A stretch of 64,000 bases of DNA from the NCBI RefSeq assembly GCF_003751945.1, contig NZ_RJKL01000001.1:6386001-6450000 (forward strand), read 5' to 3'. Of the stretch, positions 54,785-63,535 are shown piece by piece (position 1 is the first letter of the stretch; every line of letters starts with the position of its first letter). The stretch comes from Couchioplanes caeruleus (lineage in GTDB: Bacteria; Actinomycetota; Actinomycetes; Mycobacteriales; Micromonosporaceae). The position numbers and the translations under genes are program-made. A model generated the notes under the pieces. It ran no database searches. It saw only the letters and a program-made list of their open reading frames with translations, and was not told where the DNA came from.

Positions 54785-56938
54785 ATGCCCACGCCGGACG
54801 CTGCCGACGTCGACGCACCTTCCCGCTGGCGCACCGTGGTGCGCCACGACCTGCCGGCGTCGATCGTCGTGTTCCTCATCGCCATACCCCTGTCGCTGGG
54901 CATCGCCGCGGCTTCCGGGGCGCCGCTGCTGGCCGGGCTCGTCGCCGCGGTCGTCGGCGGGCTGGTCGCGGGTGTGCTCAGTGGGGCACCCCTGCAGGTC
55001 AGCGGTCCCGCCGCCGGGCTGACCGTCATCGTGGCCGGGACGGTGGCCGAATTCGGCTGGGCCGGGACCGCCGCGATCGTCGCCATGGCGGGTCTCGTGC
55101 AGATCGTGCTGGGAGTGTCCCGGCTCGGCCGGGCCGCGCTCGCGCTCTCCCCGGCGGTGGTGCACGGCATGCTCGCCGGCATCGGCGTCGTGATCGCGCT
55201 GAGCCAGGTCCATGTGCTGCTGGGCGGTGACCCGCAGAGCGCCGCCTGGGACAACCTGCGGGAGCTGCCCCGGCAGATCGCCGGCAACCACGGCGGTGCC
55301 GTGCTGATCGGCGTGCTGACCATCGTGATCCTGCTGCTCTGGCCGCGCTTCGTGAAGATCTCGCTGCTGCCCGGCGCGCTCGTCGCGGTGACCGTGGCGA
55401 CCGCCGTCGCGGGCCTGGGCGGCCTCGCGGTGCAGCGGGTCGACCTGCCCCCGGACCCGCTCGGTGGGCTGATTCTCCCGCGCTGGCCGGCCGGCGGCCT
55501 GCCGGACATCGCCGTCGCGGTCGTCACCATCGCCCTGGTGGCCAGCGTCGAATCGTTGCTGTCGGCGGTGGCCGTGGACCGGCTCCACGACGGCGAGCGC
55601 GCCGACCTCAACCGGGAGCTGATCGCCCAGGGCGCCGCCAACACCGTGTCCGGCGCGCTCGGCGGCCTGCCCGTGACCGGGGTGATCGTGCGTAGCTCCA
55701 CCAACGTCGCCGCCGGGGCCCGGACCCGGGCGTCCGCCATGCTGCACGGGGTATGGATCGCCGTCTTCGTCCTGCTCTTCAGCGCGCTGCTCGAGCAGAT
55801 CCCGCTCTCCGCACTGGCCGCCGTGCTCGTCGTGGTGGGACTGCGGCTGATCAGCCTCGCCCAGATCAAGACGTACGTCCGGCATCGGGAGCTGCCGACG
55901 TACCTGGTCACCGGCTTCGGGGTGATCTTCACGGACCTGCTCACCGGCGTCGCACTGGGCATGGCCACCGCCGTGCTCGTCATGCTGGTGCGGCTGGCCC
56001 GGTGCGAGATCACCCGTACCTCGCCGGCCATGGGGCACTGGACGGTGGTCATCACCGGCACGCTCGCCTTCGTGGGCGCCGGCCGGGTCGCGCGCGAGCT
56101 GTCCGCCCTGCCGCCGGGGGAGGCCGTGGAGCTGGAGCTGCACCTCGACTATCTCGACCAGGGCGCCTTCGAGGCCATCCAGGACTGGCGCGAGGCGTAC
56201 GAGCGCGGCGGCGGCCGGGTGCACGTCCGCGAGATCCACGACAGTTGGTTCCAGCGGGCCACCGCCGGGCGGCTGGGCGGCGCCCGCTCCCAGCCCACCC
56301 GCGGGCCGCGGCTGCCCGGCTCGTGGCCGCAGTGGGTGTCGCTCAACGAGCAACGCCGCGACGCCATGCAGGCCGGCATCGACGAGTTCGAGCGCAGTGT
56401 CGCGCCGCTGGTCCGTTCCCATCTTGCCGGGCTCGCGCGCGACGGGCAGAGGCCCGAGCAGCTCTTCATCACGTGCGCGGACTCGCGGGTCGTGCCGAAC
56501 CTCATCACCACCAGCGGCCCGGGCGACCTCTTCTGTGTCCGCAACGTGGGCAACATCGTGCCGCCGTACGGCTCGGGCGACGCGTCGGTCGGCGCCGCCG
56601 TCGAGTACGCCGTGGACGTCCTCGGCGTCACCACCATCACCGTCTGCGGCCACTCGGGGTGCGGTGCCGTGCGGGCCATGATGGGCGGTGCCGCCGGTGA
56701 TCCCTCCGCGCTCGGCGCCTGGCTGGCCGCCGCCGGGCCGGCCCTGGACGCCCGCTCCGAGACGGAGTGCATCACCGCCAACGTGGCGCGGCAACTGGAG
56801 AATCTGCGCGGCTATCCGAGCGTCCGGGCGGCGGCCGACGCGGGCCGGCTGATTTTGACCGGCCTCTACTTCGACCTGGCGGAGGCCCGGATGTACCGCG
56901 TGGAGGACGGCGTGCGCCGGCCCGTACGCCTCGGGTGA
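54785..56938 (+). CDS. SulP anion transporter fused to a beta-carbonic anhydrase
   Basis: 717 residues. Residues 1-420 form a SulP/SLC26 membrane domain of about 12 helices, opening with HDLPASIVVFLIAIPLSLGIAAASGAP and containing GGLPVTGVIVRSSTNVAAGART. A STAS-like domain follows (GTLAFVGAGRVARELSAL to VHVREIHDSW). The last 220 residues are a beta-carbonic anhydrase with all zinc ligands: Cys and Asp in CADSRVVPN, and His and Cys in CGHSGCGAVRAM. The fusion suggests bicarbonate uptake coupled to hydration. The ATG at 54785 follows GGGAAGGGA. Confidence 0.93.
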   Translation: MPTPDAADVDAPSRWRTVVRHDLPASIVVFLIAIPLSLGIAAASGAPLLAGLVAAVVGGLVAGVLSGAPLQVSGPAAGLTVIVAGTVAEFGWAGTAAIVAMAGLVQIVLGVSRLGRAALALSPAVVHGMLAGIGVVIALSQVHVLLGGDPQSAAWDNLRELPRQIAGNHGGAVLIGVLTIVILLLWPRFVKISLLPGALVAVTVATAVAGLGGLAVQRVDLPPDPLGGLILPRWPAGGLPDIAVAVVTIALVASVESLLSAVAVDRLHDGERADLNRELIAQGAANTVSGALGGLPVTGVIVRSSTNVAAGARTRASAMLHGVWIAVFVLLFSALLEQIPLSALAAVLVVVGLRLISLAQIKTYVRHRELPTYLVTGFGVIFTDLLTGVALGMATAVLVMLVRLARCEITRTSPAMGHWTVVITGTLAFVGAGRVARELSALPPGEAVELELHLDYLDQGAFEAIQDWREAYERGGGRVHVREIHDSWFQRATAGRLGGARSQPTRGPRLPGSWPQWVSLNEQRRDAMQAGIDEFERSVAPLVRSHLAGLARDGQRPEQLFITCADSRVVPNLITTSGPGDLFCVRNVGNIVPPYGSGDASVGAAVEYAVDVLGVTTITVCGHSGCGAVRAMMGGAAGDPSALGAWLAAAGPALDARSETECITANVARQLENLRGYPSVRAAADAGRLILTGLYFDLAEARMYRVEDGVRRPVRLG

Positions 56939-57107
56939 ACCGGCGGTCTTTGTGCCATATCCGCGGTAGGCATTGAGGTCCGCGCCGGGACGGCCCAAGG
57001 TGGATCCGGGCCGGTGCACAAATTCCTCGGCTCACCCGGCCGAGAGCGACATCGACTCCGTACGGCTGGGTGCGGGCGAAGGTGTCGCCCGGCCGGAGGT
57101 GATGGAA

Positions 57108-57353
57108 GTGGCGACTGCGGAGCAGGTGACCCGCGCGGGTGACGTCGTGCTCGTGGGCCGGTCGGCGAGCGTACAGTTCGCTGGTCCCGCCGGCTTCGCC
57201 TTCCGCGTGGTCGGCGTGGACCTGCGCCCCACCTACGCCGGCTGGGTGTGGCTCGACGGCTATCAGCTCGACCGGTACGGCCAGCCGGTGATACGCCGGC
57301 GCATCTTCGTCCGGGAGGCGGGATTGCGGCGACCCGGGGCCCGGTGCCCATAA
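57108..57353 (+). CDS. Small protein of unknown family, first of a tandem pair
   Basis: 81 residues from GTG 57108, which has GGAGG at an 8-base distance; ATG 57102 is in frame but too close to that site. The core [20 protein letters not shown], then [18 protein letters not shown] and RRRIFVREAGLRR is shared with the next gene. The pattern is beta-rich, compact and basic at the end, with no signal peptide or membrane helix. The family is not recognised. An SH3-like or nucleic-acid-binding beta-barrel is a guess from the [11 protein letters not shown] turn. Confidence 0.6.
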   Translation: MATAEQVTRAGDVVLVGRSASVQFAGPAGFAFRVVGVDLRPTYAGWVWLDGYQLDRYGQPVIRRRIFVREAGLRRPGARCP

Positions 57354-57356
57354 ACC

Positions 57357-57626
57357 ATGACTGACGGCGGACCCGCTCTGCACCCCGGCGATGTCGTCCT
57401 CGTCGGGCGGGCGGCCAGCGTGCAGTTCACCGGCCGGTCCGGCTTCGCGTTCCGGATCATCGCCGTCGACGGCCGGCCCACGTACGCCGGCTGGGTGTGG
57501 CTCGACGGCTACCAGTTGGACCGCCGGGGACAGGCGGTGGCCCGTCGGCGCATCTTCGTCCTCGTGGCCGGCCTGCGCCGCGTGGGCACGCCGGGGACCT
57601 CCCTGCGTACCGATCGCCCCTCCTGA
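57357..57626 (+). CDS. Small protein of unknown family, second of a tandem pair
   Basis: 89 residues, starting 3 bases after the stop of its paralogue. About three quarters of the aligned positions are identical ([52 protein letters not shown]), and the DNA is also closely alike, so the pair arose by a local duplication. The two differ mainly in the N-terminal ten residues and the tail. The tight spacing implies co-translation and perhaps a heterodimer. No function can be assigned from the sequence. Confidence 0.7.
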   Translation: MTDGGPALHPGDVVLVGRAASVQFTGRSGFAFRIIAVDGRPTYAGWVWLDGYQLDRRGQAVARRRIFVLVAGLRRVGTPGTSLRTDRPS

Positions 57627-57720
57627 AGAAGACCGCCGCGGAATAGGGGGAAACGGCCCCGGATCACCCGGCCGGGATGCGATGTTGGGTGTACCGGGAC
57701 AAGCGATGGGCGGGGATGCG

Positions 57721-58227
57721 ATGAGCGACTACGAAACCGGCGAGGAGTGGTCCGCCGAGGCTCCGCAGGACACCGGCCGGTACACGACCGACGTGCGTGA
57801 CTCCGTACACCGGCTCGCGGACGTCAGCAGTGACATGGCGACGGCGACGAGGTCGGCGGTGAAGGCGGCGCAGACGGCGGTGGCGGTGATCCAGCGGCTG
57901 GACGCGAGCAGTACGGAGATCGGCAAGGTCGTCCAGTTGATTGCCACGATCGCCAAGCAGACCAACCTGCTCGCCCTGAACGCCACCATCGAGGCGGCGC
58001 GGGCGGGCGAGGCGGGACGGGGATTCGCGGTCGTCGCCAGCGAGGTCAAGGATCTTGCGAACGAGACCGCCACCGCGACGAACGAGATCGGCGGGCAGGT
58101 CGGCGGCATCCGCGCCGACACGCAGAACGCGGTGTCGGCCATCGAGGAGATGCAGTCGCTCATCGAGGAGCTGGACCGCTGCCAGATGGTGATCAGCGGG
58201 ATCGTCACGGAGCAGCAGGGCGGCTGA
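57721..58227 (+). CDS. Stand-alone methyl-accepting chemoreceptor signalling domain
   Basis: 168 residues that contain only the cytoplasmic hairpin of a chemoreceptor: a coiled-coil heptad region and the tip [40 protein letters not shown], which binds CheA/CheW in true receptors. There is no signal peptide, membrane helix or sensor domain, and the upstream 35 residues are acidic and disordered. Without nearby che genes it may work as a soluble scaffold or partner of another sensor. It could also be the truncated end of a receptor, but the ATG is well placed. Confidence 0.75.
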   Translation: MSDYETGEEWSAEAPQDTGRYTTDVRDSVHRLADVSSDMATATRSAVKAAQTAVAVIQRLDASSTEIGKVVQLIATIAKQTNLLALNATIEAARAGEAGRGFAVVASEVKDLANETATATNEIGGQVGGIRADTQNAVSAIEEMQSLIEELDRCQMVISGIVTEQQGG

Positions 58228-58257
58228 GACCCGAAGGCAGTGGGGAAGGATAGGGCC

Positions 58258-58707
58258 ATGGCCCGACGCACACCGCGACGCCGACCGGCTTCCCCGGCCG
58301 GTATCGCCGAGACCGACCTCTGCCCCTGCGGCCTGGGGCAGCCGTACGGCGAGTGCTGCCGCCCCGCCCACCAGGGTCACGCACCGGCGACCGCAGAGGC
58401 CCTGATGCGCTCCCGCTACGCCGCCTTCGCGCTGGACGACGCCCCGTACGTGCTCCGGTCGTGGCATCCGGACACCCGCCCGGAGTCGGTCGAGCCGGAC
58501 CCCGCGCTGCGCTGGATCGGCCTGGACGTGGTCGAGGCGACCGGCGGCGGCCTCTTCGACGCCGAGGGCGTGGTCGAGTTCTGCGCCCACTATCAGGACG
58601 GCGGCAAGCCGGGGGACATGCGCGAGCGGAGCCGGTTCGTGCGCCACGACGGTCAGTGGGTGTACTGGGGTCCGATCCTTACCAACGGGACCCTCGCCAA
58701 CATCTGA
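58258..58707 (+). CDS. YchJ/UPF0225 family protein with SEC-C-type zinc motif
   Basis: 149 residues. CPCGLGQPYGECC near residue 22 is a SEC-C-like metal site (CxC...CC). The YchJ core has LMRSRYAAFALDDAPYVLRSWHPDTRP and, near the end, RSRFVRHDGQWVYWGP, the NTF2-like part. The role of the family is unknown; binding of zinc or a nucleic acid is often suggested. The ATG at 58258 has GGGGAAGGA 8 bases upstream. Placed just before the kynurenine operon but with a gap, so probably independent. Confidence 0.85.
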   Translation: MARRTPRRRPASPAGIAETDLCPCGLGQPYGECCRPAHQGHAPATAEALMRSRYAAFALDDAPYVLRSWHPDTRPESVEPDPALRWIGLDVVEATGGGLFDAEGVVEFCAHYQDGGKPGDMRERSRFVRHDGQWVYWGPILTNGTLANI

Positions 58708-58749
58708 CCTCGTGTGCTTCCCTTCAAGGGATCACTCGAGGAGGGCATC

Positions 58750-59607
58750 GTGTCGTCGCACCAGAGACCGTTGGAGCCGGGCATCGTCCGCGACTTCAAG
58801 GTCAATCTTTCGTACGGGAAATATCTGGATCTCGACCGGATCCTGTCGGCGCAGCATCCGGTCAGCGTGCCGGTGCACCACGACGAGCTGCTCTTCATCC
58901 TGCAGCACCAGACCTCGGAGCTCTGGCTCAAGCTGGTCCTGCACGAGCTGCGCGCGGTCCTGCGGCAGCTCGCCGCCGACCAGTTGCGCCCCGCGCTGAA
59001 GGGCCTGGCCCGGGTCAAGCACATCCAGCGCTGCCTCACCGAGCAGTGGTCCGTGCTGGCCACCCTGACGCCCAGCGAATACGCCGAGTTCCGCAGCTTC
59101 CTCGGCACCTCGTCGGGCTTCCAGTCGTACCAGTACCGGGCGGTCGAGTTCACCCTCGGCAACAAGGACCGGCGGATGCTGTCGATCTTCGACGACGACC
59201 CGGGCGCCCGCGAGATGCTCACCGAGGCCCTGGAGACACCGAGCGTCTACGACGAGTTCCTGCGCTTCCTCGCGCGCCAGGGCCACGAGGTCCCGGCGGC
59301 GGTGCTCCAGCGCGACGTGACCCAGCCGTGGGAGTTCCACGCCGACCTCGTACCGGTGTACGTGTCGATCTACGAGAACAAGGAGAAGTACTGGGAGGCG
59401 TACGAGGCCTGCGAGGAGCTCGTCGACCTGGAGGAGAACTTCCAGCTCTGGCGGTTCCGCCACCTCAAGACGGTCGAGCGCACCATCGGCTTCAAGCGCG
59501 GCACCGGCGGCTCCAGCGGCGTCGAATTCCTGCGCAAGGCTTTGGACCTGACGTTCTTCCCCGAGCTGTACGCGGTCCGGACGGAGATCGGCGTGGTGGA
59601 CGTATGA
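58750..59607 (+). CDS. kynA: Tryptophan 2,3-dioxygenase
   Basis: 285 residues from the GTG at 58750, chosen for the GAGGAGG site 5-6 bases upstream; a longer frame starts at 58714. Heme enzyme that opens the indole ring of tryptophan to N-formylkynurenine. Family motifs are LSYGKYLDLDRILSAQHP, HHDELLFILQHQTSELWLKL (including the heme-pocket His), SGFQSYQYRAVEFTLGNK and GTGGSSGVEFLRKALDLTFFPEL. Its stop overlaps the kynU start (ATGA), so this is the first gene of a coupled tryptophan-degradation operon. Confidence 0.96.
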   Translation: MSSHQRPLEPGIVRDFKVNLSYGKYLDLDRILSAQHPVSVPVHHDELLFILQHQTSELWLKLVLHELRAVLRQLAADQLRPALKGLARVKHIQRCLTEQWSVLATLTPSEYAEFRSFLGTSSGFQSYQYRAVEFTLGNKDRRMLSIFDDDPGAREMLTEALETPSVYDEFLRFLARQGHEVPAAVLQRDVTQPWEFHADLVPVYVSIYENKEKYWEAYEACEELVDLEENFQLWRFRHLKTVERTIGFKRGTGGSSGVEFLRKALDLTFFPELYAVRTEIGVVDV

Positions 59608-60833
59608 CCGACGAGCTTCTGGAGCGGGCCGAGGCGCTGGACGAAGCCGACCCGCTGGCACCCCTGCGCGACCGGTTCCTGGCGCCGGACGACTTCGACG
59701 TGGTCTCGTACCTCGACGGCAACTCGCTGGGCCGCCCGCTGCGCGCGACCGAGCAGCGGATGACCGAGTTCGTCCGTGAGCAGTGGGCGGGCCGGCTCAT
59801 CCGGGGCTGGACCGACGGCTGGCTCGAGCAGCCACAGCGGCTCGGTGACCGGCTGGGCGCGCTCGCGCTCGGCGCCGCCGCCGGGCAGACGATCGTCGCC
59901 GACTCCACGACCGTGCTGCTCTACAAGCTCGTGCGGGCCGCCGTCGACGCGCGCCCCGGGCGCCGCACGATCGTGCTCGACACCGACAACTTCCCCACCG
60001 ACCGGTACGTGTGCGAGGCCGTGGCCGCCGAGCGCGGTCTCGAACTGGCCTGGATCGAGACCGACCCGTCGGCCGGGATCAGGCCCGAGCAGGTCGCCGC
60101 GGCGGTCGGCGAGGACACCGCGCTGGTGCTGTTCAGCCATGTGGCGTACCGGTCCGGGTGGCTGGCCGACGTCGCGGAGATCAACCGGATCGCGCACGCG
60201 GCCGGTGCGCTGACCCTGTGGGACCTGTGCCATTCGGCGGGCTCGGTCGAGGTGGAGCTGGACGCGTGGGGCGTGGACCTCGCCGTCGGCTGCTCGTACA
60301 AGTATCTCAACGGCGGGCCGGGGGCACCGGCCTTCGCGTACGTGCGCAGCGGCCTGCAGGGTGAGCTGCGGCAGCCGATCTGGGGCTGGATGGGCCACCG
60401 GGCGTCGTTCGAGATGGGACCGGGGCACGAGCCGGCGCCGGGCATCCGCGCGATGCTCAGCGGCACCCCGCCGATCCTGGCCATGCTGCCGCTGGAGGTG
60501 AACCTCGACCTGCTCGCCGAGGCCGGCATCGCCGCCGTCCGGCGCAAGTCGCTGCTGCTCACCGAGTACGTCATCGATGTGGCGGACCGCTGGCTGGCGC
60601 CGTTGGGCGTCGAGGTGGTGAGCCCGCGCGACCCGGCCCGCCGTGGCGGGCATGTGACCCTGCGCCGCCCGGGCTTCGAGGCGCTGCTGGAGCCGCTCTG
60701 GGAGGGCGGGGTCATCCCCGACTATCGGCGCCCCGACGGGCTCCGGATCGGCCCGGCGCCGCTGAGCACCGGCTTCGCCGAGGTGCACCGGGGGCTGAGC
60801 ATCCTGCGGGACCTGCTCGAGAAGCAGCCGTGA
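59604..60833 (+). CDS. kynU: Kynureninase
   Basis: 409-residue PLP enzyme that splits kynurenine into anthranilate and alanine. Motifs: YLDGNSLGRPL, LDTDNFPTDRYV, HVAYRSGWLADV, WDLCHSAGSVEVEL (the Asp that binds the pyridine N) and CSYKYLNGGPGAPAF with the PLP Lys. The C-terminal domain with SGTPPILAMLPLEVNLDLL is complete. Starts in the stop of kynA and ends in the start of the amidohydrolase gene (GTGA), so all are translated together. The usual formamidase gene is not next to it. Confidence 0.95.
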   Translation: MTDELLERAEALDEADPLAPLRDRFLAPDDFDVVSYLDGNSLGRPLRATEQRMTEFVREQWAGRLIRGWTDGWLEQPQRLGDRLGALALGAAAGQTIVADSTTVLLYKLVRAAVDARPGRRTIVLDTDNFPTDRYVCEAVAAERGLELAWIETDPSAGIRPEQVAAAVGEDTALVLFSHVAYRSGWLADVAEINRIAHAAGALTLWDLCHSAGSVEVELDAWGVDLAVGCSYKYLNGGPGAPAFAYVRSGLQGELRQPIWGWMGHRASFEMGPGHEPAPGIRAMLSGTPPILAMLPLEVNLDLLAEAGIAAVRRKSLLLTEYVIDVADRWLAPLGVEVVSPRDPARRGGHVTLRRPGFEALLEPLWEGGVIPDYRRPDGLRIGPAPLSTGFAEVHRGLSILRDLLEKQP

Positions 60834-61819
60834 CCTGGCTCGTCCCGGATTCGCTCTGGTGGGACGGGCGGCTGCAGACCGGGGCGGCGCTGCGCGACGG
60901 CGTCACCGCCGCGTCCGGGGAGTTGCCGGCCGGGGACCCGCGGCTGCGGCTTCCCGGCACGGTCCTGCCCGGGCTCGGCGACGCGCACGTGCACTCGGCC
61001 CTGGTCGACCTGGAGACGCTGCGCGCGGGCGGGCTCGCATGGGTGTGGGATCTCGGCGGTGAGCCCGGAAGCCTGGCCGCGCTGGCGGGCCGTCATCCGT
61101 GGATGCGCTTCGCCGGGCCGTTCCTGACCGCGCCCGGCGGCTATCCGAGCGACCGCGCGTGGGCACCGCCCGGGAGCTGCCGTGTGGTGCGCTCGGCGGC
61201 CGACGCGGGGGAGGCGGTCGCCGAGGCCCACGCCGGCGGGGCGAGCCTGATCAAGGTGACGGCGCACGCGGGCGGCCCGATGCTGGCGCCGGCGACGCTG
61301 GGCGCGGTGGTCGAGGCGGCGCACGCCCGGGAACTGCCGGTGGTCGTGCACGCCGAGGGGGCGGGCACGGTCGCTGCCGCCTACGACGCCGGCGCGGACC
61401 TGCTCGCGCACACGCCGTGGACCGAGGAGCTCGACGACGCCCTGATCCGCGCCTGCGCCGGCCGGATGACGTGGATCAGCACGCTCGACATCCACGGCTA
61501 CGGCACCCCCACCCCGGAGCGGGCCACCGCCGTCGCCAACCTCCGCCGTTTCCTCGGGTACGGAGGAAAAGCGCGCTACGGCACCGACCTGGGCAACGGC
61601 CCGCTGCCTCCGGCGATCAACCCGCGGGAGATCCGTGCCCTGCAGGAGTGCGGCCTGACCCCCGCCGGCATCATCGCCGCGATGACCTCGCCGGACCACG
61701 GTGAGCCGAGCTGGATCCCCGGAGGACTCGACCTCGACCCCGCTCGGTTCGCCGACTCACTGGCGACCGCGCGGGTTCTCGGCCCGGAGGTCAGGCCCCG
61801 GCATATCCTCCGGTCATGA
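60830..61819 (+). CDS. Metal-dependent amidohydrolase in the kynurenine operon
   Basis: 329 residues of the amidohydrolase (TIM-barrel) superfamily. Metal site elements: PGLGDAHVHSALVDL (HxH), LIKVTAHAGGPM (Lys), PVVVHAEG (His), LLAHTPWTEE (His) and YGTDLGNG (Asp). The family hydrolyses C-N bonds; members include imidazolonepropionase and dihydroorotase. Located after kynU with overlapping GTGA, it could replace the missing N-formylkynurenine formamidase or act on a later catabolite; this is inference only. The stop overlaps the next start (ATGA). Confidence 0.85.
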   Translation: MTWLVPDSLWWDGRLQTGAALRDGVTAASGELPAGDPRLRLPGTVLPGLGDAHVHSALVDLETLRAGGLAWVWDLGGEPGSLAALAGRHPWMRFAGPFLTAPGGYPSDRAWAPPGSCRVVRSAADAGEAVAEAHAGGASLIKVTAHAGGPMLAPATLGAVVEAAHARELPVVVHAEGAGTVAAAYDAGADLLAHTPWTEELDDALIRACAGRMTWISTLDIHGYGTPTPERATAVANLRRFLGYGGKARYGTDLGNGPLPPAINPREIRALQECGLTPAGIIAAMTSPDHGEPSWIPGGLDLDPARFADSLATARVLGPEVRPRHILRS

Positions 61820-62640
61820 GGGTCGTGGTGAGTGGGGCGACGGGTCGCCTCGGCGGGCGGGTCGCGGCGCGCCTGGACCGCCCGCAGCGGCTGCTGGTGC
61901 GCGACGCTGCGCGCGCGCCCCGCATCCCCGGGGCGGAGGTCGCCGAGGCTGAGTACGCCGACGCCGCCGCCGTCCGGGCCGGCCTCGAGGGCGCGAACGT
62001 CGTACTGATGGTCTCGGCGTCGGAGGGGCCCGACCGCGTCGACCGGCACCGCGCCTTCGTGGACGCGGCCGCCGCGGCGGGCGTCGGCCATCTCGTCTAC
62101 ACGTCCTTCGCCGGCGCGGGCCCGGACGCCACCTTCACCCTGGCGCGGGACCACTGGGCGACCGAGGAGCACATCCGGGCCACCGGCCTGCCGTACACCT
62201 TCCTGCGCGACAACCTGTACGCCGACTTCATCCCCGCCCTGGCCGGCGACGATCGCGTGATCCGCGGGCCCGGCGGCGACGGCCGGGCCGCGGTGGTCGC
62301 CCAGGACGACATCGCCGACGCCATCGTCGCGGTGCTGCGCGACCCGGGACCGCACGCGGGGCACACGTACGACCTGACCGGCCCGCAGGCGCTGACCTTC
62401 GCCGAGATGGCCGCGGCCCTGACCGCGGCGACGGGCCGCGAGGTCCGCTACCACGACGAGACCCGGGAGGAGGCGTACGCGTCCCGCGCGGCGTACGGCG
62501 CCCCGGACTGGCAGGTGGACGCCTGGGTGAGCACCTACGCGGCGGTGGCGGCGGGAGAGCTCGCCACCGTGGACCCGGCGATCGAGCGGCTGACCGGTCG
62601 CCCCGCGACCCCCCTCGCGGAGGTCCTCCGGCGGTCCTAG
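61816..62640 (+). CDS. NmrA/SDR5-type NAD(P)-binding oxidoreductase
   Basis: 274 residues with VVVSGATGRLGGRVAARL at the N terminus (dinucleotide motif), VYTSFAGAGPDATFTLARDHWATEEHIR in the middle and YDLTGPQALTFAEMAAAL in the substrate domain, a pattern shared with quinone oxidoreductase QOR2-like proteins. Coupled by ATGA to the amidohydrolase. A role in reducing a kynurenine-pathway product or quinone is possible, but the position may also be fortuitous. Confidence 0.88.
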   Translation: MRVVVSGATGRLGGRVAARLDRPQRLLVRDAARAPRIPGAEVAEAEYADAAAVRAGLEGANVVLMVSASEGPDRVDRHRAFVDAAAAAGVGHLVYTSFAGAGPDATFTLARDHWATEEHIRATGLPYTFLRDNLYADFIPALAGDDRVIRGPGGDGRAAVVAQDDIADAIVAVLRDPGPHAGHTYDLTGPQALTFAEMAAALTAATGREVRYHDETREEAYASRAAYGAPDWQVDAWVSTYAAVAAGELATVDPAIERLTGRPATPLAEVLRRS

Positions 62641-62650
62641 AGTCGGCGGG

Positions 62651-63535
62651 GTGAGACAGGGAGGACTGGTGCGGCTCGACCGCGGCGACGAGGTGGTCGT
62701 CGGCGGCGACTCGCCGATCCGGTACCAGCTCGCCTCGGTCAGCAAGCAGTTCACCGCCGCGGCGCTGCTGCTGCTCGCCCAGGAAAGGCGGGTGCGGCTG
62801 GACGACCCGCTGGACCGGTGGATCGCCGGCTGGCCCGGCGTCACGCTGCACCATCTGCTGGCGCACACGTCGGGGATCGGGCACTGGGACGACTATCCGA
62901 TGATCGACCTCGGCGTACCGGTGGGGCAGGCGGAGCTGGTCGACGCCTTCCGCGCGGTGCCGCCGCTGTTCCGGCCCGGTGCGGACTGGCGGTACAGCAG
63001 TCCGGCGTACGTGCTGGCGGCGCAGGTCGTCGAGCGGGTGGCCGACATGGCGTATCCGGAGTTCCTGGCGCACCGGGTCTTCGGACCCGCCGGGCTGACC
63101 GCGACCTTCGCCGGCGCGAGCGGCGACCGCGCCGACATCGCGGCCGGGCACGACGAGCACGGCGCGTCCCTGCCGTCCTGGGACCTCCAAGTGGTCGGCA
63201 TGGGCGCGGGAGACGTCTGGTCCACGACCGGCGACATGGTCCGCTGGATGAGCCGGCTCTGGGCCGGCGACGTGCTGTGCGAGCCGTGGCGCACGCTGAT
63301 GCTGACCGAACGGGCCCCGACCGGCCAGGCGGACGAGCACTCCCGCGGCTACGGGTACGGCTGGTTCGTCGGCTGCTTCGGCGGCGAGCCCTGGTTCCAG
63401 CACAGCGGGCACAACGCCGGATACAAGACCTTCGCCGCCTGCCTGCCGCGGTCGGACCGGCGCATCGTGGTGCTCTGCAACAGCGAGGCGATGGACCCGC
63501 CGGCGCTTTTCACACTGCTGCGGAGCCTTCTCTAG
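62651..63535 (+). CDS. Beta-lactamase-fold serine hydrolase
   Basis: 294 residues from the GTG at 62651. The nucleophile motif is SVSK (SxxK) near residue 30, the second motif YSS (Y-x-S/N) in DWRYSSPAYVLA, and the third HSGHNAGYK in place of KTG, typical of class C-like esterases and peptidases rather than drug-degrading enzymes. No signal peptide is visible from this start, so it acts in the cytoplasm or the true start is elsewhere. It follows the NmrA gene by 10 bases. Its TAG stop shares the CTAG with a convergent gene's stop. Confidence 0.85.
   Translation: MRQGGLVRLDRGDEVVVGGDSPIRYQLASVSKQFTAAALLLLAQERRVRLDDPLDRWIAGWPGVTLHHLLAHTSGIGHWDDYPMIDLGVPVGQAELVDAFRAVPPLFRPGADWRYSSPAYVLAAQVVERVADMAYPEFLAHRVFGPAGLTATFAGASGDRADIAAGHDEHGASLPSWDLQVVGMGAGDVWSTTGDMVRWMSRLWAGDVLCEPWRTLMLTERAPTGQADEHSRGYGYGWFVGCFGGEPWFQHSGHNAGYKTFAACLPRSDRRIVVLCNSEAMDPPALFTLLRSLL

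Noticed and set aside
62651..63535. Antibiotic-resistance beta-lactamase
   Set aside because: The third motif is HSGH rather than KTG and there is no signal peptide, which fits esterase/peptidase relatives better.
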